Shown: positions 1 through 4,711, counted from the stretch's first letter. The stretch: DNA of 8,744 nucleotides from Clostridia bacterium (GCA_017536285.1 JAFXHP010000015.1:1-8744); one strand, 5' to 3'. Notes: generated by a model from the letters alone, not told the origin. Numbers and translations: made by a program.

Positions 1-78
1 AATGGAGTGGTATTTTCGATAAATCAAAAGTATTATTGAAACCTTTGGTTTCAGTGATATTATATTTGCCCATAAACT

Positions 79-154
79 GTGCTGAGCACAATCTCACTCG
101 ACGAAAGTCGAATATAACTGCATAGCAATATAACTTGCGAAGACAAATATAACT
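79..154. repeat. Alternating 9-bp repeat / mini-hairpin array
   Basis: On the plus strand the 9-mer AATATAACT occurs at 111-119, 127-135 and 146-154, with a variant AATCTCACT at 90-98. Each gap is filled exactly by a tiny hairpin: GTGC-TGA-GCAC (79-89), CGAC-GAAA-GTCG (99-110), GC-ATA-GC (120-126) and TGC-GAAG-ACA with a wobble pair (136-145). The last repeat leads into the large hairpin at 156-187. An additional hairpin TGAAACC-TTT-GGTTTCA lies at 37-53, followed by AGTGATATT (53-61), which resembles the reverse complement of the 9-mer. It is not a CRISPR: the units are too short and the spacers are self-complementary. Its function is unknown; similar alternations seem familiar from Clostridia intergenic DNA, but I cannot cite a description. 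Confidence 0.6.
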
Positions 155-155
155 G

Positions 156-187
156 AAAAACGACTTGTCAACTGACAAGTCGTTTTT
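156..187 (-). terminator. Long hairpin terminator after the degenerate tRNA-Pro copy
   Basis: An almost perfect inverted repeat, AAAAACGACTTGTCA then AC then TGACAAGTCGTTTTT, gives a long stem with U-tracts in both directions. It begins 1 nt after the 3' end of the degenerate tRNA-Pro copy at 189-372 on the minus strand, the same arrangement as the intact tRNA-Pro(GGG) and its own terminator. It can also act in the plus direction. Confidence 0.75.
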
Positions 188-188
188 C

Positions 189-372
189 TGGTCTGAGTGG
201 GGAGACTCGAACTCCCGGCCTCTCCGTCCCCATTCAGCCGCTTCCGTTTGCGGTGCCCGATTTTGTTTATTCGTCTGTACTCATACAAAATCGACCGCGG
301 CACAGCCCTGCACCCTCCCTTCATCGTCCACCGGACGCGGTCGGGCTCGGTTCCAATCAGCGCCACGCGCAG
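189..372 (-). pseudogene. Degenerate tRNA-Pro(GGG)-like gene with an internal insert
   Basis: Read on the minus strand, 223-189 is identical to the 3' part of the intact tRNA-Pro(GGG) at 431-507, including the T-arm, the 3' acceptor strand and CCA. The string CCCCATTCA around the anticodon is also shared. At 353-372 the plus-strand string CCAATCAGCGCCACGCGCAG matches the 5' end of the same tRNA with four mismatches. Between these ends are roughly 105 extra bases that contain an asymmetric palindrome (250-298). The acceptor and anticodon stems no longer pair well, so this is most likely a decayed copy disrupted by a small insertion. A spliced tRNA is unlikely because the exons themselves are decayed and the insert is short for a group I intron. 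Confidence 0.6.
250..298. repeat. Asymmetric palindrome, copy 1
   Basis: GCGGT (250-254) pairs with ACCGC (294-298) and CGATTTTG (258-265) pairs with CAAAATCG (286-293), leaving a three-base bulge GCC (255-257) in the left arm. The loop is 20 nt. The same outer stem, same bulge and a similar inner stem recur at 2436-2471, which argues for one family of small hairpin elements. It lies inside the degenerate tRNA-Pro copy. Confidence 0.6.
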
Positions 373-397
373 ATTGACAGCGTGCAATACTCCCACG

Positions 398-431
398 AAA
401 AAGAAAAAAGCCGTAGGATAAACCTACGGCT
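398..431 (-). terminator. Intrinsic terminator of tRNA-Pro(GGG)
   Basis: The 9-bp stem AGCCGTAGG (409-417) / CCTACGGCT (423-431) with a five-base loop is followed in the leftward direction by an interrupted U-tract (398-409). The stem starts at the last base of the tRNA CCA end, so termination happens immediately after the mature 3' end. Confidence 0.85.
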
Positions 432-507
432 GGTCTGAGTGGGGAGACTCGAACTCCCGGCCTCTTGAACCCCATTCAAGCACGCTACCAATCTGCGCTA
501 CACCCAG
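431..507 (-). tRNA. tRNA-Pro (anticodon GGG)
   Basis: On the minus strand the 77-nt gene folds as a complete cloverleaf. The acceptor is CTGGGTG / CACTCAG with discriminator A and an encoded CCA. The D-stem is GCGC/GCGT with a GG-containing loop, and the T-arm is GGGAG-TTCGAGT-CTCCC. The anticodon stem CTTGA/TCAAG carries the loop ATGGGGT, so the anticodon is GGG, reading CCC and CCU proline codons. It has its own consensus promoter (532-560) and terminator (398-431), so it is a single-gene transcription unit. Confidence 0.95.
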
Positions 508-531
508 ATATTCTCGCTAAACGCAAAAACT

Positions 532-560
532 ATTATAGCACGTAGAAAAGAGTTTGTCAA
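532..560 (-). promoter_or_regulatory. Perfect-consensus housekeeping sigma promoter for tRNA-Pro(GGG)
   Basis: Read leftward, TTGACA (560-555) and TATAAT (537-532) are separated by 17 bp. The -10 box ends about 24 nt before the tRNA 5' end, so transcription would start roughly 15-18 nt upstream of the mature tRNA. This is a strong stable-RNA promoter. Confidence 0.9.
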
Positions 561-624
561 TAGAAATTTTTGAATATTTTAAATTTATTTTGTCGGAAGT
601 TATAATTAAGGAGGTATAAGACTG

Positions 625-652
625 TTGACAAGTGATTGAAAAAAGATATAAT
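625..652 (+). promoter_or_regulatory. Promoter of the secreted GWYWG-repeat protein gene
   Basis: TTGACA (625-630), a 16-bp spacer and TATAAT (647-652) form a near-ideal housekeeping promoter about 40 bp before the chosen GTG start. It is divergent from the tRNA-Pro(GGG) promoter; the two -35 boxes are about 65 bp apart. Confidence 0.8.
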
Positions 653-680
653 AAAATAAAGGGAAATATTTAAAATATTG

Positions 681-685
681 AGGTG
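681..685 (+). promoter_or_regulatory. Ribosome binding site that selects the GTG start at 693
   Basis: AGGTG at 681-685, part of GAGGTG, sits 7 nt before GTG 693. The alternative upstream TTG (678) would place this site inside the coding region, so GTG 693 is preferred. Confidence 0.65.
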
Positions 686-692
686 CTGTGCT

Positions 693-1742
693 GTGAAAAG
701 AAAATTTATTGGTTTAACTGTGGTGCTTGCTGTCATAATGTCCGTTTTATGCGTTAATGTATGGTCGGAAACCTGGGCCGAAATAAACGGTGTGCCGGAG
801 ATTGTTAATTTCTCGGGCATGGACGATTGGAATGAATACGGAGATGATTACAGCCCCTATGTGACTATGTACGCTCTGGACGGCAGAACGTTGTCAGTCG
901 AGTGGGAAAATATTGCTGCCTATGAAAGTGTTGGTTGGTACTGGGGCGAGCCTGTAACTGTGCAGGCTTTGGATGGCAGGACTATGATTATCGGTAAAAA
1001 CAGAGTTCGTGACTATGAAAAAGTTGGTTGGTACTGGGGAGAACCGCAAACTATGTATGGGTTTGAAAAAATCGGCAGAAAGTTACAAAAAGTATCTGTA
1101 ACTGTCGGCTTGAACAGAGTTCTCGAGTTTGAGGAACACGGCTGGTACTGGGGTGACGTTACAACTATTTACGATTCGGAATATGAAAAAGTTGCAGACA
1201 CGGGTACGAACAGGGTTCCCGAGTATGAGAGAATGGGGTATTACTGGGGACAGCCTACCACTATGTACGCTTTGGATGGAAGAACTATAGTTGTCGGCGA
1301 AAACAGAGTGCCTGATTATGAAGCGGTTGGATGGTATTGGGGCGAGCCTGTTACATTGCAATCTTTGGACGGCAGAACCATTGTTGTCGGCGAAATGAGA
1401 ATTAAGGCCTATGAAAACGTAGGTTGGTATTGGGGTAAGCCTGTGACAGTATACGATTGGAAGGGAAATCCTGTAACGATAGGAGAAAATCGTGTTGATG
1501 AATATTTGGAGGATGGGTATACTAAAGAAAAAAACACAGGAAATAATTCTTATGGCAGAGATATGTCTGATGCGTGCCATATGTGTAACGCGGGATGGAA
1601 TGATTGTACGTTTTGCGTCGGAGGTACATACAGGACATATGATATCCACTATAGAACCTATGTTACTGAAAGATGCACCGCTTCCGGCTGCATCAATGGC
1701 AGAGTTAGGTGTCATACGTGCGGCGGAGATGGGTGGAAATAA
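693..1742 (+). CDS. Secreted GWYWG-repeat protein with C-terminal cysteine-pair module
   Basis: I do not recognise a named function. The 349-residue product, counted from the GTG start, begins with a Sec-type signal peptide: KRK, a hydrophobic core of about 17 residues, and probable cleavage near residue 25 (VWS-ET). Residues 57-280 hold seven imperfect repeats of about 31 residues, typically 'TMYALDGRTIVVGENRVPDYEAVGWYWGEP' in two parts. GWYWG or GYYWG occurs at about 81, 112, 150, 182, 213 and 244; the third unit is stretched to about 38 residues. Related 'MYAxDGR...AYxxVGWY' repeats are common in exported Clostridia proteins. The tail (295-343) has eight cysteines in four pairs, CHMC, CTFC, CTASGC and CHTCGGDG, resembling the DnaJ zinc-finger pattern. 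The usual lipobox is not evident. A role in wall or surface binding is inference only. It stands alone between tRNA and repeat regions. Confidence 0.88.
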   Translation: MKRKFIGLTVVLAVIMSVLCVNVWSETWAEINGVPEIVNFSGMDDWNEYGDDYSPYVTMYALDGRTLSVEWENIAAYESVGWYWGEPVTVQALDGRTMIIGKNRVRDYEKVGWYWGEPQTMYGFEKIGRKLQKVSVTVGLNRVLEFEEHGWYWGDVTTIYDSEYEKVADTGTNRVPEYERMGYYWGQPTTMYALDGRTIVVGENRVPDYEAVGWYWGEPVTLQSLDGRTIVVGEMRIKAYENVGWYWGKPVTVYDWKGNPVTIGENRVDEYLEDGYTKEKNTGNNSYGRDMSDACHMCNAGWNDCTFCVGGTYRTYDIHYRTYVTERCTASGCINGRVRCHTCGGDGWK

Positions 1743-1805
1743 TTTTTCGAAACCTTATATTAGCAAATAAAAAGAGAGTGCATCCTTTAGGTACAGGGGT
1801 CCACG

Positions 1806-1823
1806 AAAAGCCGGAGGCTTTTT
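1806..1823 (+). terminator. Possible weak terminator of the GWYWG-repeat gene
   Basis: AAAAGCC-GGA-GGCTTTT followed by one further T forms a short hairpin with only three GC pairs, 64 bp after the stop codon. It has a terminator-like shape but is weak; the larger hairpin at 1876-1901 just downstream may contribute. Confidence 0.4.
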
Positions 1824-1830
1824 GGGGATA

Positions 1831-1907
1831 AGGAGAAGCAAGGAAGCGGGCGGATGATTTTTTTGCATAAAAAAATCGAAGCAAAGCGAACTTTGCTTCG
1901 ACGTGGT
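1831..1907. repeat. 77-bp perfect direct repeat, copy 1
   Basis: By eye it is identical to 2022-2098 (offset 191 bp), and weaker similarity extends about 13 bp further left. It contains two adjacent palindromes: GATTTTTTT-GCAT-AAAAAAATC (1856-1877) and TCGAAGCAAAG-CGAA-CTTTGCTTCGA (1876-1901). Read leftward, the second is a terminator-like stem followed by a seven-base U-tract. In copy 2 this hairpin directly follows a tRNA-Pro 3' end, suggesting that the repeat originated as a tRNA terminator region. Confidence 0.85.
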
Positions 1908-1937
1908 GTGAGTGTTCATAACGTGTCAAGATTAAAC

Positions 1938-2018
1938 TCACAAAAAGTTGGTAGCGACAGTGAGTCGTCGTGAGGGCGTTTACAACCGAACAGACGAACC
2001 GAGCGTGACTTTTTGTGA
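1938..2018. repeat. Inverted repeat flanking a 59-bp segment
   Basis: TCACAAAAAGT (1938-1948) is the exact reverse complement of ACTTTTTGTGA (2008-2018). The right arm runs into the extended edge of the second 77-bp repeat copy. The interior has no coding sequence that I can support. It may be another hairpin module of the same repeat landscape. Confidence 0.6.
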
Positions 2019-2021
2019 AAG

Positions 2022-2098
2022 AGGAGAAGCAAGGAAGCGGGCGGATGATTTTTTTGCATAAAAAAATCGAAGCAAAGCGAACTTTGCTTCGACGTGGT
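2022..2098. repeat. 77-bp perfect direct repeat, copy 2
   Basis: Identical by eye to 1831-1907. Its hairpin TCGAAGCAAAG-CGAA-CTTTGCTTCGA lies at 2067-2092 with the U-tract on the leftward transcript, directly after the CCA end (2094) of the degenerate tRNA-Pro copy at 2094-2187. A local duplication of a tRNA-terminator segment is the simplest origin. Confidence 0.85.
2067..2092 (-). terminator. Hairpin terminator after degenerate tRNA-Pro
   Basis: An 11-bp stem (TCGAAGCAAAG/CTTTGCTTCGA) with a CGAA loop on the plus strand. In the leftward direction seven U residues follow it. It lies one base beyond the CCA-like end of the degenerate tRNA at 2094-2187; the same hairpin recurs at 1876-1901. 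Confidence 0.7.
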
Positions 2099-2187
2099 CG
2101 GGATGACAGGATACAGCCGCTTTGCGTCTTGTCTGCTCGGTTACCCAAATGCTTCGCATTTCGGTACCAACCATCGCACCACTTGCC
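2094..2187 (-). pseudogene. Degenerate tRNA-Pro(UGG)-like copy
   Basis: The plus-strand string TGGTCGGGATGACAGGAT (2094-2111) is identical to the 3' end of the intact tRNA-Pro(UGG) at 2295-2312. Beyond it, shorter blocks keep order with the tRNA (TCTGCTC, CCCAAA, GGTACCAA), but they are separated by extra bases including the palindrome AAATGC-TTC-GCATTT. The 5' acceptor strand CGGGATG is missing, so no functional tRNA can form. The right boundary is approximate. Confidence 0.55.
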
Positions 2188-2189
2188 TA

Positions 2190-2210
2190 AAAACGATTAT
2201 CAATCGTTTT
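2190..2210. repeat. Perfect 9-bp palindrome
   Basis: AAAACGATT-ATC-AATCGTTTT forms a 9-bp hairpin between the degenerate tRNA copy and the terminator of the intact tRNA-Pro(UGG). No U-tract arrangement stands out. It is another small hairpin of this region. Confidence 0.6.
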
Positions 2211-2257
2211 ATTAACGGCTCGTGCCTTCTTAAGGTTCAAATCCTTACATTAACAAA

Positions 2258-2294
2258 TAAAAAGAAGAAGTACCCTTTGGATACTCCTTCTTTT
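2258..2294 (-). terminator. Intrinsic terminator of tRNA-Pro(UGG)
   Basis: Immediately after the tRNA 3' end, the leftward transcript folds AAGAAGGAGTATCC / GGGTACTTCTTCTT around a short AAA loop with a few wobble pairs, then continues into a U-rich tract. A similar but decayed sequence occurs at 1749-1790, downstream of the GWYWG-repeat gene. Confidence 0.8.
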
Positions 2295-2371
2295 TGGTCG
2301 GGATGACAGGATTTGAACCTGCGGCCCTCTGCTCCCAAAGCAGATGCGCTACCAAACTGCGCTACATCCCG
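2295..2371 (-). tRNA. tRNA-Pro (anticodon UGG)
   Basis: A complete 77-nt cloverleaf on the minus strand. The acceptor is CGGGATG/CATCCCG with discriminator A and encoded CCA. The D-stem is GCGC/GCGC, and the T-arm is GCAGG-TTCAAAT-CCTGT with one wobble pair. The anticodon stem TCTGC/GCAGA carries the loop TTTGGGA, so the anticodon is UGG, which reads most or all proline codons and is usually the essential isoacceptor. Its upstream flank is the tandem array at 2365-3000. A TATAAT box (2389-2384) lies 13 bp upstream but no good -35 is present; the strong promoter is beyond the array at 3033-3061. Confidence 0.95.
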
Positions 2372-2435
2372 TTATTAAGTTGTATTATAAATTATCCGCA
2401 GGTTCCCTGCACCCCTCTCGGCTTCGCCGCCACTC

Positions 2436-2471
2436 GGCGGTGCCCAAAATTGTTTTGCAATTTTGACCGCC
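2436..2471. repeat. Asymmetric palindrome, copy 2, in a 43-bp insertion
   Basis: GGCGGT pairs with ACCGCC and CAAAATTG (2445-2452) with CAATTTTG (2458-2465), with the same GCC bulge (2442-2444) as at 250-298. It belongs to a 43-bp block (about 2430-2472) present in the first A module and absent from the otherwise near-identical second A module, where CTTCGCCG joins TCCCTGAAGC directly. GCCG occurs on both sides of the block (2426-2429 and 2469-2472), as expected for a small insertion with target duplication or a slippage deletion. Confidence 0.7.
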
Positions 2472-2508
2472 GTCCCTGAAGCTTCTCCCTTAATCCGCCC
2501 CGGCGGCG

Positions 2509-2561
2509 GTCGAACCTTCAGCCCAAAGCAGATGCGATTGCCTTGCTGTCAATGCATCCCG
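2509..2561 (-). pseudogene. tRNA-Pro(UGG) remnant in module A1
   Basis: The plus-strand strings CCCAAAGCAGATGCG and CATCCCG keep the order and almost the spacing of the intact tRNA (18 versus 16 bases between them), so the anticodon with its 5' stem strand and the 5' acceptor strand remain. The 3' acceptor strand, CCA and T-arm are lost; GGTCGAACC may be a trace of the T-loop. It cannot form a functional tRNA. Confidence 0.6.
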
Positions 2562-2801
2562 GTACTAAACTGTGCATTGTGAATTTGCCGCGACAAATTT
2601 TTGTCGCTTCTACTGCCAAGAAAACAACCGGCAAACCTTATACGGTTTGCAACGTTTGTTTCCCTTGCTTCGTAAATGCTTTGTTGCATTTACTCCGCTC
2701 GCATCCCGTTATTAAGTTGTATTATAAATTATCCGCAGGTTCCCTGCGCCCCTCTCGGCTTCGCCGTCCCTGAAGCTTCTCCCTTAATCCGCCCCGGCGG
2801 C

Positions 2802-2855
2802 GGTCGAACCTTCAGCCCAAAGCAGATGCGATTGCCGTGCTGTTAATGCATCCCG
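2802..2855 (-). pseudogene. tRNA-Pro(UGG) remnant in module A2
   Basis: The second copy of the remnant at 2509-2561, with the same CCCAAAGCAGATGCG and CATCCCG blocks and a few substitutions between them. It lacks the T-arm and CCA end and was presumably copied with the A-B module pair. Confidence 0.6.
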
Positions 2856-3032
2856 TTATTAAACTATACAATGTGAATTTGCCGCGACTATTTTCTGTCG
2901 CTTCTACTGCCAAGAAAAAAACGGAAAACCTTATCTGGGTTTCAACATTTGTTTTCCTTGCTTCGTAAATGCTTTGCGGCATTTACTCCGCTCGCATTCC
3001 GATATTGTCATTATATTAAACCAACAAACAGT

Positions 3033-3061
3033 ATTATACTGAAAAAATATACATTTGTCAA
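3033..3061 (-). promoter_or_regulatory. Perfect-consensus promoter upstream of the tRNA-Pro array
   Basis: Read leftward, TTGACA (3061-3056) and TATAAT (3038-3033) are 17 bp apart, the same quality as the tRNA-Pro(GGG) promoter. The first CGGAATG, a tRNA 5'-end look-alike, begins about 32 bp downstream. No protein gene follows on this strand before the tRNA at 2371, so its product should be the array RNA and, if nothing terminates it, tRNA-Pro(UGG). Confidence 0.85.
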
Positions 3062-3065
3062 GTAA

Positions 3066-3098
3066 AAAAAGGAGCTTTGAGTGTCAAAGCTCCTTTTT
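3066..3098. terminator. Bidirectional terminator after the serine hydrolase gene
   Basis: AAAAAGGAGCTTTGA-GTG-TCAAAGCTCCTTTTT is a 15-bp perfect stem with U-tracts on both strands. It starts four bases past the serine hydrolase stop codon and insulates that gene from the array promoter, whose -35 box lies four bases further on. Confidence 0.9.
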
Positions 3099-3101
3099 AG
3101 C

Positions 3102-4574
3102 TTATTCCTCGATTCCTTCGGCTTCACCCTGGTATTCGTGGAGGAAGTCCTCGGCAATTTTTTGCATACTAACCTTAACCTTGCCATCTACCGAAAAATC
3201 AAAATACATATGAAGTCTGCCAAAGTAAGTATCTATTATCTGCACTTCTATCTGAAGCGTATCGCCAACCCACATGGCGGAGTTTGCCGACTTAAAGTGA
3301 AGATCGGGAACGCTTCCGCAGGCAACATCTCCTGAATAACCGCCCTCGGGGAATGGCTCGAAATAATTTTTGTCAAAGGCGAAATTAAGCACCTTTGCAC
3401 CACGTTTATTGGTATATTCCATTTTTCCTTCGTCGTCTGTAAATGTAAAGCGAACTTTTGAAAGAGTCATGGGGTTATCGGAAAATACAAAGGTTTTGCC
3501 GTTGATTTTTGCCGACTTTTCGTCCTCTCTTCCGTTGCAGTGCCAAAGCTCTAAGCTTTCCGAATAGCTCTTAAGCTCATCCTGTGCATCTTTGTTTTCG
3601 GGAAGAGGGCTGTCGGACGCCGTATTATGAACAAGCTCAAAATATGAGTTGATAATGGTCTTTTCCGCAGAACCGTTACCCTGATTATCCGCATTGCAGA
3701 TTAAAATCATATCCTTGTCGGGGGAGCAAACCGCAAACTGGCTTCCCATACCGTTGAAATAGAAGGAGTTATAAGGAAGCGTCCAGAACTGATAGCCATA
3801 GCCGTAGCCCTCGCCTCTGTGAACGTCAATTAAGTTGCTTGTTGCTTCCTTCAAGTAGTCAGCATTAAGTATCTGCTCGCCTTCGTGATTGCCGTAGTGC
3901 ATACAGAAGTTTGCAACTTTAAGTAAATCGGTGGGCTTGCAGATTAATGCAGAGTCGCTCCAGGAGTGTCCGCCGGGGCAAGTAAGCATATAAGCCTCTC
4001 TTGAAACTCCGATTTTGTCCATAAACTTTTCTCTTAAATATTCCATTAAGGTTTTACCGGTAAGTTCCTCAACCATAGCACCCATAACAAATGAGCCGGT
4101 GGAGTCATATTCAAAATATGTACCCGGCTCTCTTGAAACGCCGGAAAATGCACCGCTTGCCCAGAAATAGTCCCTCACACGGTCGTTGGGTCTGCGGGAG
4201 AAGAAATAGGCAGCACCGCATGGCCAGCCCGTTGCCATCATGAGCATATTGCGTATGGTCTGCTTTCTCACGTTTTCGCAAGCACCCTCGGTGATCTCGG
4301 GAGGGAACACGTCGCAGATTTTTGTGTCTAAAGTAATCTTTCCTTCCTGAATAAGAAAGCCAACGGCGATTGATACAAAGCTTTTCGTAACTGAGTACAT
4401 TCTGTGAAGAAAGTCTTTATGAAAGGGCTTCCAGTAGTTTTCGTAAACTATGGTGCCATTTCTCATTATTATAACATCGTGGGTGGAAAGGTTGGCACCT
4501 TCAAGCACCTTTATATATTCTTTTATTTTATTAGAATCGATGCCGACAGATTCGGGCGTACCGTATTTAAACAT
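3102..4574 (-). CDS. Class C beta-lactamase-like serine hydrolase
   Basis: A 490-residue protein of the beta-lactamase/penicillin-binding-like serine hydrolase family (Pfam Beta-lactamase, PF00144). The nucleophile motif SVTK is at 61-64 inside 'HRMYSVTKSF'. A YxS-type second motif, YDS, is at 156-158 within 'GTYFEYDSTGSF', the family signature for such esterases and peptidases. GMGSQ (275-279) occupies the place of the KTG/HxG third motif. Residues about 330-490 form an extra beta-rich C-terminal domain. There is no signal peptide, so it is probably cytoplasmic and acts on small esters, amides or peptides; antibiotic hydrolysis is not implied. I chose ATG 4574 over the upstream ATG (4625) because AAGGAGGT (4588-4581) lies 6 nt before it and the upstream start overlaps the promoter. 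It is a single-gene unit. Confidence 0.88.
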   Translation of the reverse strand: MFKYGTPESVGIDSNKIKEYIKVLEGANLSTHDVIIMRNGTIVYENYWKPFHKDFLHRMYSVTKSFVSIAVGFLIQEGKITLDTKICDVFPPEITEGACENVRKQTIRNMLMMATGWPCGAAYFFSRRPNDRVRDYFWASGAFSGVSREPGTYFEYDSTGSFVMGAMVEELTGKTLMEYLREKFMDKIGVSREAYMLTCPGGHSWSDSALICKPTDLLKVANFCMHYGNHEGEQILNADYLKEATSNLIDVHRGEGYGYGYQFWTLPYNSFYFNGMGSQFAVCSPDKDMILICNADNQGNGSAEKTIINSYFELVHNTASDSPLPENKDAQDELKSYSESLELWHCNGREDEKSAKINGKTFVFSDNPMTLSKVRFTFTDDEGKMEYTNKRGAKVLNFAFDKNYFEPFPEGGYSGDVACGSVPDLHFKSANSAMWVGDTLQIEVQIIDTYFGRLHMYFDFSVDGKVKVSMQKIAEDFLHEYQGEAEGIEE

Positions 4575-4580
4575 AAGATA

Positions 4581-4588
4581 ACCTCCTT
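4581..4588 (-). promoter_or_regulatory. Ribosome binding site that sets the serine hydrolase start
   Basis: AAGGAGGT with a 6-nt spacer before ATG 4574. It rules against the longer reading from 4625, which would lie over the promoter -35 box. Confidence 0.9.
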
Positions 4589-4596
4589 TTTTGTTC

Positions 4597-4625
4597 ATAG
4601 TAGCACAGGCAAGTTCAAAAGTCAA
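4597..4625 (-). promoter_or_regulatory. Promoter of the serine hydrolase gene
   Basis: Read leftward, TTGACT (4625-4620), a 17-bp spacer and TACTAT (4602-4597) lie just ahead of the ribosome binding site, giving a short leader of about 15 nt. Confidence 0.75.
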
Positions 4626-4711
4626 TCGGAAATATAAAAAAGCCCGATTACGTCAGGACAAGGTCTTAAAACAACAAAATAGATATATATACATGTGTGA
4701 ATATAAAACTG

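Larger units (their letters stand above)
2365..3000 (-). repeat. tRNA-Pro-tagged tandem array (A-B-A-B modules)
   Basis: CATCCCG, the 5' acceptor strand of tRNA-Pro(UGG) read in reverse, recurs at 2365, 2555, 2702 and 2849, and as CATTCCG at 2994. The spacings are 190, 147, 147 and 145 bp; the first equals 147 plus a 43-bp insertion. Modules 1 and 3 are nearly identical (type A), as are modules 2 and 4 (type B). A and B share about the first 36 bases, such as CATCCCGTTATTAA. Both types also carry several short hairpins, for example GCGACAAA-TT-TTTGTCGC (2590-2607), GCAAACC/GGTTTGC (2631-2650) and GTAAATGC/GCATTTAC (2672-2693, recurring at 2965-2986). No protein gene is convincing here. The array looks like repeated duplication of a tRNA gene and its flank, followed by decay. 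Confidence 0.8.

Noticed and set aside
79..154. Possible mini-CRISPR array
   Set aside because: Repeats are only 9 bp, gaps are 7-12 bp and self-complementary, and no cas gene is present.
608..615. AAGGAGGT Shine-Dalgarno-like sequence
   Set aside because: It lies upstream of the promoter at 625-652; the only nearby start (TTG 625) leads to a stop after four codons, so it does not serve the GWYWG gene.
678..692. Upstream TTG start for the GWYWG gene
   Set aside because: It would overlap its own ribosome binding site and add RCCA before the signal peptide; GTG 693 has correct spacing.
1083..1715. Minus-strand open frame of 210 codons
   Set aside because: It is antisense to the repeat-rich, biased sequence of the GWYWG gene, and has no ribosome binding site or recognisable domain.
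1818..2098. Insertion sequence bounded by direct repeats
   Set aside because: There is no transposase and the intervening 114 bp is non-coding; the repeats carry terminators rather than IS ends.
1705..2174. Minus-strand open frames across the direct repeats
   Set aside because: They translate the 77-bp repeat twice (same peptide in two frames) and tRNA-terminator hairpins; repeat-derived, non-coding.
2294..2773. Plus-strand open frames over the tRNA array
   Set aside because: They read through a tRNA and its decayed copies in antisense; the composition is that of hairpins, not protein.
3102..4574. Antibiotic-resistance beta-lactamase
   Set aside because: No signal peptide, a YxS second motif, a GMGSQ third motif and an extra C-terminal domain fit the broad serine hydrolase family rather than a periplasmic or secreted AmpC.
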